A stretch of DNA of 64,000 nt from Aldrovandia affinis. Lineage: Eukaryota; Chordata; Actinopteri; Notacanthiformes; Halosauridae. The translations under genes and the position numbers were made by a program. The stretch covers positions 1 to 64,000 of the forward strand of contig JAINUG010000149.1 in assembly GCA_029706075.1 (NCBI GenBank). The letters are read 5' to 3'. Shown here piece after piece: positions 44,519-57,310 of the stretch. The notes beneath the pieces are model-generated. The model had not been told where the DNA came from. It was given only the letters and a program-made list of their open reading frames with translations, and searched no databases. The number at the start of each line of letters is the position of its first letter. The first letter of the stretch is position 1.

Positions 44519-47500
44519 ATGATACAGAGTCCTTATGGTCTGGATCGTGACAGACCTCACTTCAGTCTCCGGTTCACCACCTTCATTGTTGGCGTAGTTT
44601 GCCTGCCGCTGGTGAGCTTGACCTCCTGCGTCTTCATCTCTTGCTTTTTCCATTTTGAGGATGCCACAAAAACCCACTGCAAGGTGAGCTTGCTCGTTAT
44701 CCGCTTAAAGAAAGTACTCAATTCTCACCAGAGGTTTTAGGTCACTGTAACTGTACCTCTTTCCGTTTGTTTTGGCCCTTGGTGTTGCAGGTTCCCAACT
44801 ACCTCCCATCAATCAGCGCCTCCATAAGTTTGACTCCTGAGCGATATATCTGGCGCTTTTGCATCGGACTGCACTGCGCGCCCCGGTTCATGGTGGCGGT
44901 GGCCTACTTCAGCTTCTACCGGGGACGCTTCGCCAAACACTGTCTGGAGACGCTGCTCAGCTACCTCAGCCTAGTCTGCGCCTTCAGCGAAAACATTGGC
45001 CTACTGCTGCTCACTTATGTGTCCTCAAACGAGACCTACAGTGAGTGACCTCTCCAATGACCTCATATTCACTCGCCCTAATCCAGTGAAACAGGAAGGG
45101 TGAATTGCTGTGATATCCCATCACTTGTCAGCCAAGTGGGCTATTTATTCATGTTAATGTTTCATTAGTGGCTGGAGTGGACAGGCACACAAGTACCAAG
45201 TACTCACAACAGCAAAAGAACTGGCAAAGAATACATTCCGACAGTGGGTCAGTCTTGACCAGACAGCTCCTATCATATTTGTATCGAAAGAGTGCTTGAC
45301 CCAAGTGACAGCTTTGACATCTAATTAAGGTTAAAATGCAATATTTTCATGATATATATATATTTCTGTTTGCATATAGTAGCATGCCACTGATATGTTG
45401 TGTTTCCTGCTTTGACTCCTTTAATCTCCCTGAACTTTATATACAGATTTTGTCATGATGATTACAGTTCCTGTCATTTTTGTAAGCTGTATGTGTGGTG
45501 TGCTGTGTGGATGACCCATGACCCTTTGTCTGCCCAGGCATCCATAAGAAAGGTTTCATCGTGTTCATCAGTTGCTCCCTCTTCCACATGATGATCACCT
45601 GTTGGCTGTGGAAGGCTATTAAGATGTATTCATTAAGTCACGAGGTATGGCAATCTTTGCTTTCCATATTTCTCCTTACGTTTGGTATTGATACTATGTT
45701 GGACGATACTATGCAAACCGACTGAACTGCTTGATTTAATACTCACGTCTGTGTCTCAGCCCACAAAATGTAACCATTGCCCATCTGAAGAATGAGTCTC
45801 CCTAAGAAATTATGTCTGAAAGCAATCCTTCTCCTAGCTTAAAAAAATATAAATGATGCTCTAGTTTAATTGTATTAGCTCCTTTAAACTGGAAAACTGG
45901 AAAAACGAAAAATTTGCCTGTATGTGTAAGATCTAGAGTTGTAAGAATTGACAGTCAAGTTTACTTTATTGTTAAAAACATGGCGTGTCGGCAGCCCTGG
46001 CCTGGAGTTTACTATGAGTGAATGCAGCACATTTTGTTCTCTATGTATGCAGTTATTATTATTACAAAAAAAAAAATTTGTTTCGGATTTTCTCCCGATT
46101 TTCTCCCCAATTTGGAAGCCAATTATACCCTCTATTTATTTTGATTAACCCTCCCCCATGAACTTACCATCCGTCTCTACAGGGCAAGCTACTCTCTGAG
46201 GCTGGCGATGATCTGCCTCCTAGACATAACTCACCAACACCCTTACGTGCTTCACAGCGAGTTATTGCCTACCACCCTCCCCCCGGCCCCAGGAGTGGAC
46301 AGCCAAATGGCGCTCCCGATCGGGGCTAACGGCCAGAGTTGGTTTGGCATAGATGGGTTTCAAACCGCGTCCCTGATAGACAGCTCACACTCATAAAGGA
46401 CCAGCCAATTACAAGTCCGTTAGACTGCTACGCTATCCGCCATCCCCCCTGCAGCATTATTATTTGAAGGTAGCTTCTCGCCTCGGTTGCTTGAGTACAC
46501 GCTTGTCCCTGAATTGAGGTTACCACAAAGTGGCACCGAAAAGGCTCCTAGCAGTTTTATTCCAAAGCAGGGACTACCTTGATTGGTCCTTGTGGGCAAA
46601 CTTTATTTAAATTTTTTTTTTTTAAATTTTTTAATATAAAACCTCTGGCAGTTTACCGCTTACCTTTGTACCATTTCAGTTTATTCACTGGACTTGAACT
46701 GCTTAAATTTCAGTAAAAACTGGAAAATGGGGGTGTTTTAAAACTTTTGACCGGTAGTGTGTGTATATATATATATATACACACATACATATATATCATT
46801 TGTTTATGATACCTATGTGGGATAATATATATATAAAATCGGACACACTGATCGGTGTATTCTAACATATTGTATGTCCAGTAATTTTTTTCTAAAATAT
46901 GACATTTATTTACTGTATTTTTCATACATTTTGAAATATCTGGTTTGCCATCGATTGTTCTTTTTTCTTGATAAGAGAAAAACCTTCCAACTTGATGAAA
47001 CTCCAACAAGTCTTTCTGTGGCCACATTACTGCAGTCTGGCCACTGTGTGGCAGTGTTGATTCATAGATGTAATTTAAACCGTATGGGCTTATCGCCTTG
47101 GAATCAAAAACATAAAACCACTCATTGTATTTTTTGTTCAGTTTTTTTGCTAACAATTCTACACCAGTCTCTTGGTTATGAACCAACAACTTATGTTTTG
47201 ACAAATGTATGTGTAAAGCATTGGAAACATTGTAACAGTACGGAGTTGATTTGTGAAGTCTAGTGTCAGCCACATTTGTTCATACATAATTGTATGGAGT
47301 ACATCTCTTTGTAGGAATTTGAGAGGTGTTTTATTGCTTTTCAACAACGTTGGATGTTTGACTTACTCCATTACCATGGATATCTAGATGCAAATGCTGG
47401 AATGCATTTAAATATCTAAATGAAACTGGCCTCAATTTAAAGTCAGTGGGGGTGAAGTTCAGCCCTTTACAACCGTCATCATACATATCCTTGTGGTTTC

Positions 47501-50500
47501 CCTATGGGTGTCAGTAGTGAAGTTAAAGAGAACCTGCGGGGTTTTCCCCTTCTGTCCTACAGTACTTACTGGAACAGCACTTTGGAAAGAGAATGATGGT
47601 GTGTATTTGTGTATGTCAGTGTTTGTACCCACACTGCAGTTGGCGTAAGGCCTAGTGTGTCACCTGTCCCATGACGTGTGTGAAAGGAACTTTGATCTGT
47701 TTGTCACATTTGCTGTGTTATATTTCCGTTTATATCTGCCTGCTGGTCACTTGTGTGTTTGCATGATTTCACTCACAGCACACTGTTTAAGTCCTGTCCA
47801 TTTTGTACAAACAAACAATTTCCCCCTTCTTCAATTCACCCAAGGGTGACCATGTGTCATTTAAAATGCACATTTAATTGTTATTTTGAAATGAACCCCA
47901 GTGGCAGTATTTTGATGCATATGCTAAAGAAGTATAAATGTATGGCTCATCCAGTCAGTCACCTTCTCTGGGCAGTTTTTTCTCACAAAACAACTATGTG
48001 TAAAGAGTAAAAGACAACATCAGTGGCAGTTAAAAAATGTTTTTAAATTGTCATAAGCCATATGGCTAACATATGGCTAAGTGTGACATTGCAAAATCGA
48101 TAGTGCTACCACATCTCAAGCAAATTAAGTGACATTGTTGTCATAAAAAATATATAATGACAGGGCCTCCGATAGCGTAGCGGTCTAACGCACCCGTATT
48201 GGCTGGTCCTTTGCGAGTGTGAGCTGCCTATCGCAGTCGCGGTTTGCCCCAGGGAGAGGGGGGAGGGAGAGCTGGCATGAGCTCGCCGAGGAGCGGTTGG
48301 GCGCACTCGTAAACAGGGTTGGGCGAGTTCCATCTCGGAGGAGACGGACATTGGCTTCTCCCGTGGAGGTGGGTGGTGAGTTAGTGGGGGAGGGTAAAAT
48401 CTAAAAGAAATAGGGGGTTTAATTGGCTACCAAAACGGGGAAAAATATCAGAAACAATATACACGTGATCAAAGGGCCCATGGAGTTGGGACTTGTCTTC
48501 CTAAATGATGAATGCACTTGCTTGCTTTGTTGACATCTTTATTTATCAAAAATGTATGTGTAAAGAGTAAAATAAACTACCCCAGTTCTAATCCCAGCTG
48601 GATGTGCTCCTTGGTTAATGGAATGATAGAAAGGTGAATGTATTGATGGACCTAATCCTTTCCTTTAACCTTTAACCGTTAACCTTTAACCTTGCCGTTG
48701 CTGGGAAGCGGTTCCTCCAAAGGCATTTCTTTCACGTTTGCAAAAACGGGGGGAGTACTGAGTTGCAACATCTTCAGAAACAGGCGTGGAAATTGCAAAG
48801 CTGGCTTCTTATGCGAGTGGCAGGGTAGAGCTTCCCGTTTCAGCCAGACTCTCGTTGTTGCAATTGTCCCACTCCTCTTTTTTCGTAACCGAAAGCTTCA
48901 CTTGGCTGCGGTCAGCCCAGATAGATATGCCATCTCTGGCCAAGTCACATTTATGCTGGCCTTGCAGACTATATGCACTGACCCAACACTCCCAGCAGTA
49001 GTTTCAGTCCATGTTTTGTGCAGTTCTTGTGTTCTTGCCTCACACATACATTGTAGATACTGTATTTCCTACTGAGCAAGCGGGGAGCTGGTTTAGGTGA
49101 CAGGTTAAGTGTTGCATATTTACATTTCTGGGTCCAACGCCTGGGTCAAAGAGGAACAGGAACTTCCTGCACTGGCCTGCATCAGAGGACTAAAGCTCCC
49201 CTCCCCCTCCACAGGCGACTCATACACATGAAATATAGTGTCTGTGTGTATGCAGAGGTGAACACATTGCAGCTTGCGTCTCACCTTAAACCAAAGAGAT
49301 TGCAGGGGCATTAATCAACAAAGGGAGTGGCCGCTTCGTTGTACACTGTCTGAAAGCGCATTTGGCGCTGTGCATTTTGTATGATTAGTCAGAAGTAGTA
49401 GCTGACCAGTGGTTTATTAGCAAAGCACAATCCCTGGAGTTGGGCAGAGTTATACCACATCAAAGTGTTCTGAGCCTGACAAGTGAGACTCTTTTTCAAG
49501 CTGGCAGTGGACACTGGGGAGCAAGAGGTCCTGAGCGCTTAGTAGTGTTCCTGAGTAGGCATGTTGTTGATACATTGTTTGCTCCACATGCACTACTGTT
49601 ACCTCTTAAAATGCAGGTTGATCCACAGTCAAAGTTTCTCTCTGCTGAACCCTACTGACTTTGTGGATTCCTTTCATAATAATTCCATGGCAGATGTTTT
49701 CTTAATTGGTTAGTTATTTTGCACTATTTTCCAAAAAATGTACTCCCAAGAGTCACCGTGTATTCGTTCAATTGTGTGCATCTTTTTGGCTAGTTGGTGT
49801 AATTCATTTAGTTACGTGCTGATTTCCATCCGTTTGGTTCGGAGAACTCTTCTGCACTCTGAATGTGTGGCCTCATGATGTACTTACTGTAACGAGGCAG
49901 AATAAAAAGGTGTCTGTATTTAGAAGTAGCCAAAAGTGAGACTGTGTGAGAGGGGTGCGAGCGTGATCACATATTTTGTGTGTCGGTTCTTGTGGCATAT
50001 TTGTGCTGTGCAAGTTCAGGGAGTTTTTATAACCCACAAGTATTGCCTGTGTCCTCTGTTGGATGTGCAGGCCTGCTCTCACTACGTCCGCATGTCCAAA
50101 GAGAGTGCAGTGCGATCACAGCCAGAGCCGTGCAGCAGTCCAGCTATAAAACACCGAACTTCTTGGTTGAATTCAGGATGTGGCTGCGCTGCTGTCTTTA
50201 CAGAATTACAGTATTAATATCGCAAGGCTAATCTGGCTACATTACTGTTTTTAAACGACCAATTTTAACTTAATTGCATCACAGCCTTGTAGATATCTCA
50301 AGTGCCTTATTTTCTGGTGCAAAATGGCCACCGTGTCTCGTTGTGTGGGTGCCAAATATTGGTGTTGGATAAGGTGTGGGAAAGGTTTAGAGATTCTTGG
50401 TGTTGGGTCTTTTAACACAGGTCATTATTACTGTTAAGGTCCTGTAATTGTTAGCATGGTAAATAATCTTTGCATGCAGAAGTGAGCAGCAGAGTTTTGA

Positions 50501-52888
50501 GGCCTGAGACATGGCCCTTTTGACTCAGGAAGGTTTATGAACCGCCAGGAATTGTCATTAACTGCAAAATGTAAGCAAAGCGTCACTATGGTCACCCTTT
50601 CTCCACTCCACAGGAGCTGAAGTCCTACCGCTGGAAAAAACGTCTCTTTATCTCGAGCATCATCTTGTATGCCGCGGCCGCCGGCTGTTTCTGGTGGCAC
50701 AACAAGTACTGTGAGCAAGGAAGTAAGTGTGGCACATCTACTCCATTTTTCCCTTATCACACCTGCGTCTATCACTACCCCTCTGTATTTTTGCTTCACC
50801 ATTGCACCGTGTCCCCGTATCCCTATATCTGTGTATTCTGTATCCCCCATATCCCCTAATCTGACCTTTTCTTTTTTTCATCTCCTGCTTCCAAAGCCTT
50901 TGGCCGCTCTGTTTCTTTTAAAATATCAAAAATAGTTTTGCAGTGTCAGATGCTGAATTTGCATACCATTCAGAAAGCGGGGGGATCTGAGTAAATGCAG
51001 GAGTAATGAGGTTTGGTCGACGATGGCCACATGACACAACGGGCAACACAATGCAATACAGTACAATCGTTTAGCAGACGCTTTTATCCAAAGCGACTTA
51101 GAGAAAGTGCATTCAGCTCAAGTACATGAGTAACCACTTGATGCTACAATGTCTAAGCACATCATTTGTCAAGTACGCCACATAAACAGCACCAATGCTA
51201 ACACCAATGAGATAGGTCTCTCCCCCCTACCCCCACAATTAATTTCTCATGAGCCGTTTTTCCCTTTGTGAGGACATGTTTATTTACCAAAAAAGAGATG
51301 CGGGTTAGCATGCAGCTTATTACTTCCCCAGGTGCCCGGATTAGCAGTCGTCCTATTGTCTCAGACGACTAAAAATTAAGAAGGACGACCTTCGATTTCC
51401 AAGTGATCGTCCTGCTGGAAGTTATTAGCTAACTGGAACTATTTCGGTTTTACACTCACATCGTAACAAACACGTCATGCACGGATATTCAAAAATATTT
51501 CAGAAGTTCCAAATGGGAAAAGCGGCACTTTGTCACTCGCATGCAGTCTGTGCTCACCGCGTTTGTTATTGTTGCTATGCCAGACTGCAGCAGTCAAGCA
51601 AGTTCGCGGCGCGCAGCACATAGACACAACAGCGAGAACCATCTAGTTAGTTAGCTAGCTAACGTTAGCGTTCACGGACATTGGGTATCGATAGCTGTTG
51701 TTGCTAGTTGCTTGCTAACACAAGGCTTAGTAAGTGATCATGCATTTATCACTTACCAAGCCTTGATTTAGCAAGCAATATCAGTGAACACTAGCTAGCT
51801 AGTTACTGTCTATATTCAGTTCAGTGAGCCCTCCCGCCAGGATGAAGAATCGCTGTGATTTTCCTGCAGTGATTTCTCATCTCCGTCCTACAGTCCAAGC
51901 ACAAATCATTCCCACATCCCTGCTCGGTTAAATCTAGGAATGATTAGCTAGCTATTACGTTAGCTGCCATACCACACTCTAGTTGGGAATGGAAAAATCT
52001 GTCTTGTTCGAATCCCGACTGCAGGCACCCATCAGAGCTTCACTGCTACACACCCGGTGCGAGCGCCGCATTTTCTGTCGACCGGGGGGTGCTGCTGCGC
52101 GAATAAATCTGTCGACGGGCGGGGTGCTGCGCGAAAAGAAGCTGAGACCAGTTCGTTTATATGCGCGAAAAATGTATTGCGCCCCTCGGAACACCCGGTC
52201 CGTGGTATAATATATATAAAATGATTCTACCGGCCCTACCGAGGCCCTACCGGCCCAAAACTAGACCGGCCCACCGGGCATTTGCCCGGTAGACTATATA
52301 GCCAGTCCAGCCCTGCCGTGTAGGAAATAAATAACGTTAACCATCGTGTCTATCTTTGGGCTACATATGAAGTGGTGATCTAATTTTCAAAGATGTGGAG
52401 ATTTATTGAGGGAGCACCCCCCAATAAAAAGGCTAAAACCAAAGAAGATCTGCTAAAAACTCCGCGAAAATGTGATTCAAGGACAAGTAACTTTTAGGAA
52501 GGACAAGTATCTTTTCTAAGATACTTGCCCTTTGACAAGTATGACTGTTACCCTAATCTGGGCCCCTGCTTCCCCCTTTGAAACTGTCTGTGCTCTTCTT
52601 CATTACATTTTACACCAGCCAAGGGAAATGCCCTCACCCCCCTTAAATAATGAATGTGTTAGCAGGATCTATTGCTTTCAAGGAGAATCTATACAGACCC
52701 TGCTGTAAATGCCATGATGTGCGATGATCATTTCTTCTCGCCTCTCTTCTCCCACAGTCTACACGCTGTTTGCCCTGTGCGAGTACCTGGTGGTGTTCTG
52801 CAACATGGCCTTCCACCTGACGGCATTCTGGGACTTTGGGAGCAAGGCGGTAATGATCGCCTCACCACCAGAAGACAAGTACTTCTGA
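44519..52888 (+). CDS. pgap2: PGAP2 (FRAG1) orthologue, post-GPI attachment factor, 5 coding exons
   Basis: Exons: 44519-44683, 44791-45040, 45538-45644, 50614-50722, 52758-52888; all have GT-AG borders and matching phases. Total 762 nt, 253 residues plus stop, close to the human protein as I recall it. Start [20 protein letters not shown]; then [110 protein letters not shown] and end SPPEDKYF. Several hydrophobic segments fit the multi-span Frag1/DRAM/Sfk1 family. PGAP2 acts in the Golgi in fatty-acid remodelling of GPI anchors, with PGAP3, so that GPI proteins carry a saturated chain and stay on the cell surface. Exon 4 ends GGA A, so the exon 4/5 codon is ATC. Introns 3 (5 kb) and 4 (2 kb) hold SINEs, a Tc1 end and a hAT-like element. 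No lesion seen. Confidence 0.95.
46060..46450 (-). mobile_element. SINE copy in PGAP2 intron 3
   Basis: The inverse strand begins GATGGCGGATAGCGTAGCAG and continues through a GGTTTGAAACCC-like B box and CCCGATCGGGAG. Same family as 7180-7410 and 48161-48450. A long A run (46068-46080) lies at its 3' side. Confidence 0.7.
46590..46757 (-). mobile_element. Tc1-like terminal fragment
   Basis: On the minus strand it starts CACTACCGGTCAAAAGTTTT, a terminus common to fish Tc1-like elements. The following body (AAATTTAAGCAGTTCAAGTC) has no transposase. A TA-rich microsatellite (about 46758-46795) abuts it. Confidence 0.55.
48161..48450 (+). mobile_element. SINE copy in PGAP2 intron 3
   Basis: Begins CAGGGCCTCCGATAGCGTAG with an A-box-like GTAGCGGTCTAACGC, then CCTTTGCGAGTGTGAGCTGC and a degenerate B box near 48238. 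Same family as 7180-7410 and 46060-46450, here in sense orientation. Confidence 0.7.
51329..52568. mobile_element. hAT-like non-autonomous element in PGAP2 intron 4, about 1.24 kb
   Basis: Left end CAGGTGCCCGGATTAG and the inverse of the right end CAGGGGCCCAGATTAG agree at 14 of 16 positions. CTTCCC directly precedes the left end and directly follows the right end, a 6-bp match rather than the 8 expected. Inside are inverted ATACTTG/ACAAGTAT-like blocks and no transposase that I recognise. Confidence 0.6.
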
Positions 52889-53717
52889 GCGGGGTGAAGA
52901 ACCGAGGGGCAGCCGCTGCCCGCTCTTCCCTTGTAAATGTGGGAACAATTTGGGGAAAGGGGAGGGGCCAAAGGAGTGACTCTGTCAGTCTGACAACCCC
53001 CCCCCCCAATTGCCTCGTGTCGCATTTCATCCAGAAGCTCAAAGCTTGCATCTGTGTCTCTGACGTTGCAGAGTCATTTCCACGAAGGTCAAAGCTTGCC
53101 TGTTTTTTCAGTTGCTATGCTAATCATATGTCCCCCGAGAGAGGGCATGCACTTAGATTTTATTTTTCACTGAATACATTACAATCTGGGAAAGATGTGG
53201 GTGTCATAAGAATATCGGATTTCTCACTCTGCAACCTCCTCTTCTGTCTCTGCGCCTTCACACATTCCCATTCTATAGTAACCCCGCCTCCCAAATTTCC
53301 CACTTTATTTAGATTATTTTGGAATCCCGTTAAATAAATATAGTGTGTTCAGTTCTTCCTCATTCGTAAACAAACTGCTCCAATTTGCTGCAGTTATGGC
53401 GTTTTCTTTCGTCTCTGGTTGTGCAGAACACGCCAAAAGGCCCTGTGTGTGGACTCGCTGGGACTACCCTAAAAAGTCCCCTCCAAAAGGGCTTAGGTGC
53501 TAGTTTCTCACACACTTCTGTCTCAGGTAGCCATACTGTGTGAAGGAACAGTGAACTTCTCTGCTGTTTCAAACTTCAGGTGTGCTTTTTAATGTGTTGT
53601 GTACTGTAACCTGTGTCTAAAATGGTCCTTTTTCTTTTATTGTCCTCATTTATTGACTTATTTATGTGTTTTGAGCTGTTACTCCTGTTTTTATATTGGG
53701 ATTTATTTGTGGGAGTC

Positions 53718-53751
<34 letters not shown>

Positions 53752-53877
53752 GGATGACTTAATTGTGTCCCATAGGAAACTATTTTTGTGTCGTATGTAG
53801 CATGTAAATATTCATGTACATACAGGCATACAACACAAAGTTTACCTGGTGGCATACAGGTAACTGACAAAATAAAG
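52889..53877 (+). other. PGAP2 3' untranslated and downstream region
   Basis: The stop is at 52886-52888. An AATAAA at 53333-53338 could end the transcript; others lie at about 53870 and 55686. A (GAT)n run at 53718-53750 makes an artificial poly-His ORF on the other strand. No further gene seen. Confidence 0.5.
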
Positions 53878-54251
53878 TGACCTGTGGATGGGGGGGGGGC
53901 ATTGTTGTCCTGGAAGAGACGCAGGTCAGGATAAAAATGCTCCACCATAGGATGAAGATCACTCAGAATGGCTTTGTATCCCATCCAGGGGTGGTTATTG
54001 GCTGTCTGCACCAGGGGGAGGGAAGCTGGCATGAAATCACCACATGCACAGAAAGCTTCTCTGTGTTTACCAAGGGGGGGCGGGGTTGTTGACTTAATAT
54101 AGGATACAATTGGGCACCACATTTGGGAAAAAAAGGGAACATTTTTAAAAGAAAAACTAATAAGAATGGCTTTGTATTTGTTGCCATTTATCTTGCCCTT
54201 TAAGGGGTTGAGTTGACCTAAACCATGGCAACAAAATACACCCCACAACAT
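53878..54251 (-). pseudogene. Tc1/mariner transposase fragment
   Basis: The minus strand encodes MLWGVFCCHGLGQLNPLKG, YKAILSDLHPMVEHFYPDL and RLFQDNNAPP, the middle of a Tc1-like DDE transposase, with frameshifts. The second catalytic site usually reads QDDNAP in this family; here it is QDNNAP, so a catalytic Asp is lost. Both termini and the C-terminal part are not evident. Confidence 0.85.
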
Positions 54252-54255
54252 AACA

Positions 54256-57009
54256 GAGCTGGGGAACCCTTCAATTACTCAAGTGTTTACTTTATTTTGG
54301 GAGTTTACCTGTATTTGTAGTGGCTCAGAGAAGTTGATTTCATTTTCATTTTTTTATAATTGAATGAAGCTCAGCAGACCCCTCCTGAAGATACAGCTTA
54401 TATTTCATTTTCTGAAGATCAAGAAAATAAGCTAATTCGATGAAACGGGAGAATCAATGTCATTTATATGTACCAAAAAAGTTATTGCTATAGAAAATAT
54501 ATAGCTTTTTGACTCAGGTCTAAAGCTTTGGAGAGTTTTGTTTGGAGTGTTCGGGTCTCTTAACTCATCGATGTTCAGTAGCCACACAGCACGTTTGAAC
54601 ATTTGTCCCCGTTAGGCAGTGTTTATTCACTGCACGTGTTCAGGCATTCGCAGAGGTTTCCAGCACAGACACTGACACCTCCCCCCGCCCAACCACCCAC
54701 CCTTCCCATCTACTGTCAGCGAGACCTCGGGCGTTCCTCATTCCTTTTCATCCGGCTCCCCCCCCACCCACTCACCCCTGCTAGGCCCGAGGTCAAAGGA
54801 ACACATTCCTGACCCTTTGCGCGCCACACGCCGCACACCGCGCATCTGTGTCTTAACGCCCACAAAGAGACACTTTTGCGTTTCACTCCAGCACAGGCAA
54901 AAAAAGAGCGCTTTTTCACCATCGGTGCGCAAAACCAAGTCCTGCTCCAAGTGAGTGGCGTTGGGGAGTCTAGATTTGGAACCGTTTGAAATGGATATAT
55001 GGTTTGTCAACACTTCCTGCTGATTGGCGACAGAGCAGAATCATTCATTGCAGAATTTGCTCTGCAAGAGCATGTTTGACTGGTGTGACGATTGCAACAA
55101 ACAAACGGTGCTGGTGAACTGAAATCGTGCTGTGAGAATGCAGGGATCGTGAATTGTTGTACTGGAGCTCAAATGAGTTGCTAGCTCTCGTGACACATTT
55201 GCACAAGAACAAGAGGTTTTCGTGGTGCAAGAAAGGGAACTTGAGGCCATTGGACTGGGGAACGCTGTGGGTCAATCATACCGTTCTATACAAATGTGAG
55301 TTTAAACTAGAGATACCCAAAGTAATCACATCACATGAGACCATACGAATGTGTTATTGCCTGTGTGACTTTTAAATAAAAGAGGACGTGTTGTTTGCAC
55401 CATCTGGCAAGAGGTACTGGTGCCTTATTTTACTGTCAAACAACTTGGGCTGAGAGTTGGCCTTGTGTTGGTTATTTTCTGGGGGGGAAAGCTGTATCGG
55501 TGTGGTGTGATGCCGTCGCCGTTGGAGGAACTCCCCACCGTGCCATTATTTCACTGCCAAATCGCTCTCAGGCTAATCGGGGGGGGCAGCTCTTTGGGAC
55601 GTGAGTGCTTGTCCTTTTTACCACCCAGTGACACCTGCGTGGGAGGGGGCTTTGTCCATTTGCCATGAAGATGTTTTCTTGGTGTCCAATAAAGTTTGCT
55701 TTCCACAAGGGGCCTGCTGGCAAGTGTGCACAGAGCAGTCACTGTTTAATAACTGTGGTAGGATGTCAGTCTGACCGTGATCTTATCTCGTGAACCGATA
55801 ATCAGCTGGGAGATCCTTCTTGAAGACAGTCTTGAAATACCTCTACCAGTGGCGAATGCTAGTGTATAGATAACCTATTTATTACTTAGCTTCAGCATTT
55901 GAAGCTGTGGGGCATTATTACCAAAACTAAAAAAACATTCCCTGAGTGAGAGCTTGGTTTACAGAGGCCAATGGAAACAAACTCTGGAATCTCAGGAAAA
56001 GAAGGCAGGGTGTGGGCAGAAGCAAAAGGAAGGAGGGGGCTGGGGAAGGCACAGACAGAGGAAGTGGAGACACACACACAGGACCGAGGTACAATTTCAC
56101 GACACAGGATTCTGTTTTAGTCTCCAACCAACGTAACCCCTGAAAATGATTTTTGATATATAATATTGGGGGCGGAGGGTGCTCAGCTCTCTTTCTCTCT
56201 CTAGTTTTTTCCACTCGTGTCAGAGGAGGTGCAACAGGCTTGGATTGAGCAACCAGGAGTAAACAGGGCCTTAAAATAGGCTCTAGACAGGAAATCTTTG
56301 AGATTACAGAAAGTAAGGCATGACTGAATCCTCTATCACCACATATTTTAAATACCCCCCCTCAGGTTCAGATAGATACGACCTGCTATTGTTACCCAAG
56401 CCACTGCCACCACCGCAAGTAGGGAATTGTTTTGTTGTGATTTTTGTCAGAGCGGTCTCCCACCTGCAAAAGCACTGAATCGACAGAATCCCTCTTTTCT
56501 CACCGTTGTCACGGTAATGCTTCCCATCACATTTGCACACAGTGTGGCAGAAGGAAAATCCCCCCAACTCAAAACTTGAACCTTACTGAAATAGCACGCA
56601 AATTCACGAGGAAGTTTGTGGGCAGTTCCCTTTTTCTCTCTCTCGATAGGAAAATCAGCCTGTGCATTTATTTAAAGCAGGTCTCCCCATTTCCTCTTTC
56701 AGACACGGCCCGGTGTTCAGATGGTGTAAAGTACAGTTAGGCCATACACTGGACACCAAGTTTCCTTTTGCCCATTGTTAAATATAAATGTCCCATAATA
56801 TTGCAGCTTGCAGCTGTCTCATGGCTAACTCCGTGCTTTTATTTTCAGCATAGGCCACACAGATCTTTCAGTTACATCTAGTTCTCAAACTAAAGGGAAT
56901 TTATATTGAAGAAGTATATTCTCACATAGCTGGTGTAACAGTGGAATATGCCATTCTTTATATCTTTTTATTTTATATCTTTGTAAATTAATTGAGAAAA
57001 GGGATGCAA
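54256..57009. other. Intergenic DNA between PGAP2 and the hAT/LINE patch
   Basis: No gene recognised. It has C-rich and G-rich stretches (54680-54780, 55575-55650), an AATAAAG signal at about 55688, and ORFs without motifs. Confidence 0.5.
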
Positions 57010-57300
57010 TGAGCCAAGCTACATCTTTATGCCGATGATACCGTTAATTTACTCAAATGCTTCTTCCCTGGATAAAGCCACAAATGAGCTCCAGGCTGCA
57101 TTTACGATGGTACAGCCCTCTTTACATAATCTTAAATTAGTCCTGAGTATGCAGAAAACAAAATTCATGACTTTCACTCGAGCTTGAGTGAAACCAGAGA
57201 AGATGTACATTCTCACAGCTAGAGGCACACCGATTGAAAAGGTGTCATGCTACAAATACCAAAAAAAACTAAAAATCCTGATAAACTCATACTCCAGTGT
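57010..57300 (+). mobile_element. LINE reverse transcriptase fragment, split by a hAT element
   Basis: Encodes LYADDTV near 57028, followed by SSLDKATNELQAAFTMVQPS and LKLVLSMQKTKFMTFT, the catalytic box and downstream part of a non-LTR reverse transcriptase. The fragment seems to continue after the hAT at about 58908-58960. Confidence 0.8.
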
Positions 57301-57310
57301 TAGTGACAGT

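Noticed and set aside
46710-47273. 187-residue ORF on the minus strand
   Set aside because: It crosses a TA/CA microsatellite and a Tc1-like terminus, and has no known motif. Probably chance.
52672-53337. 221-residue ORF overlapping the last PGAP2 exon
   Set aside because: It reads the exon in another frame and runs into the 3' untranslated region. The PGAP2 frame is clearly the real one.
53703-53760. Poly-His tail on a minus-strand ORF
   Set aside because: It is a translated (GAT)n microsatellite joined to the Tc1 relic by chance.
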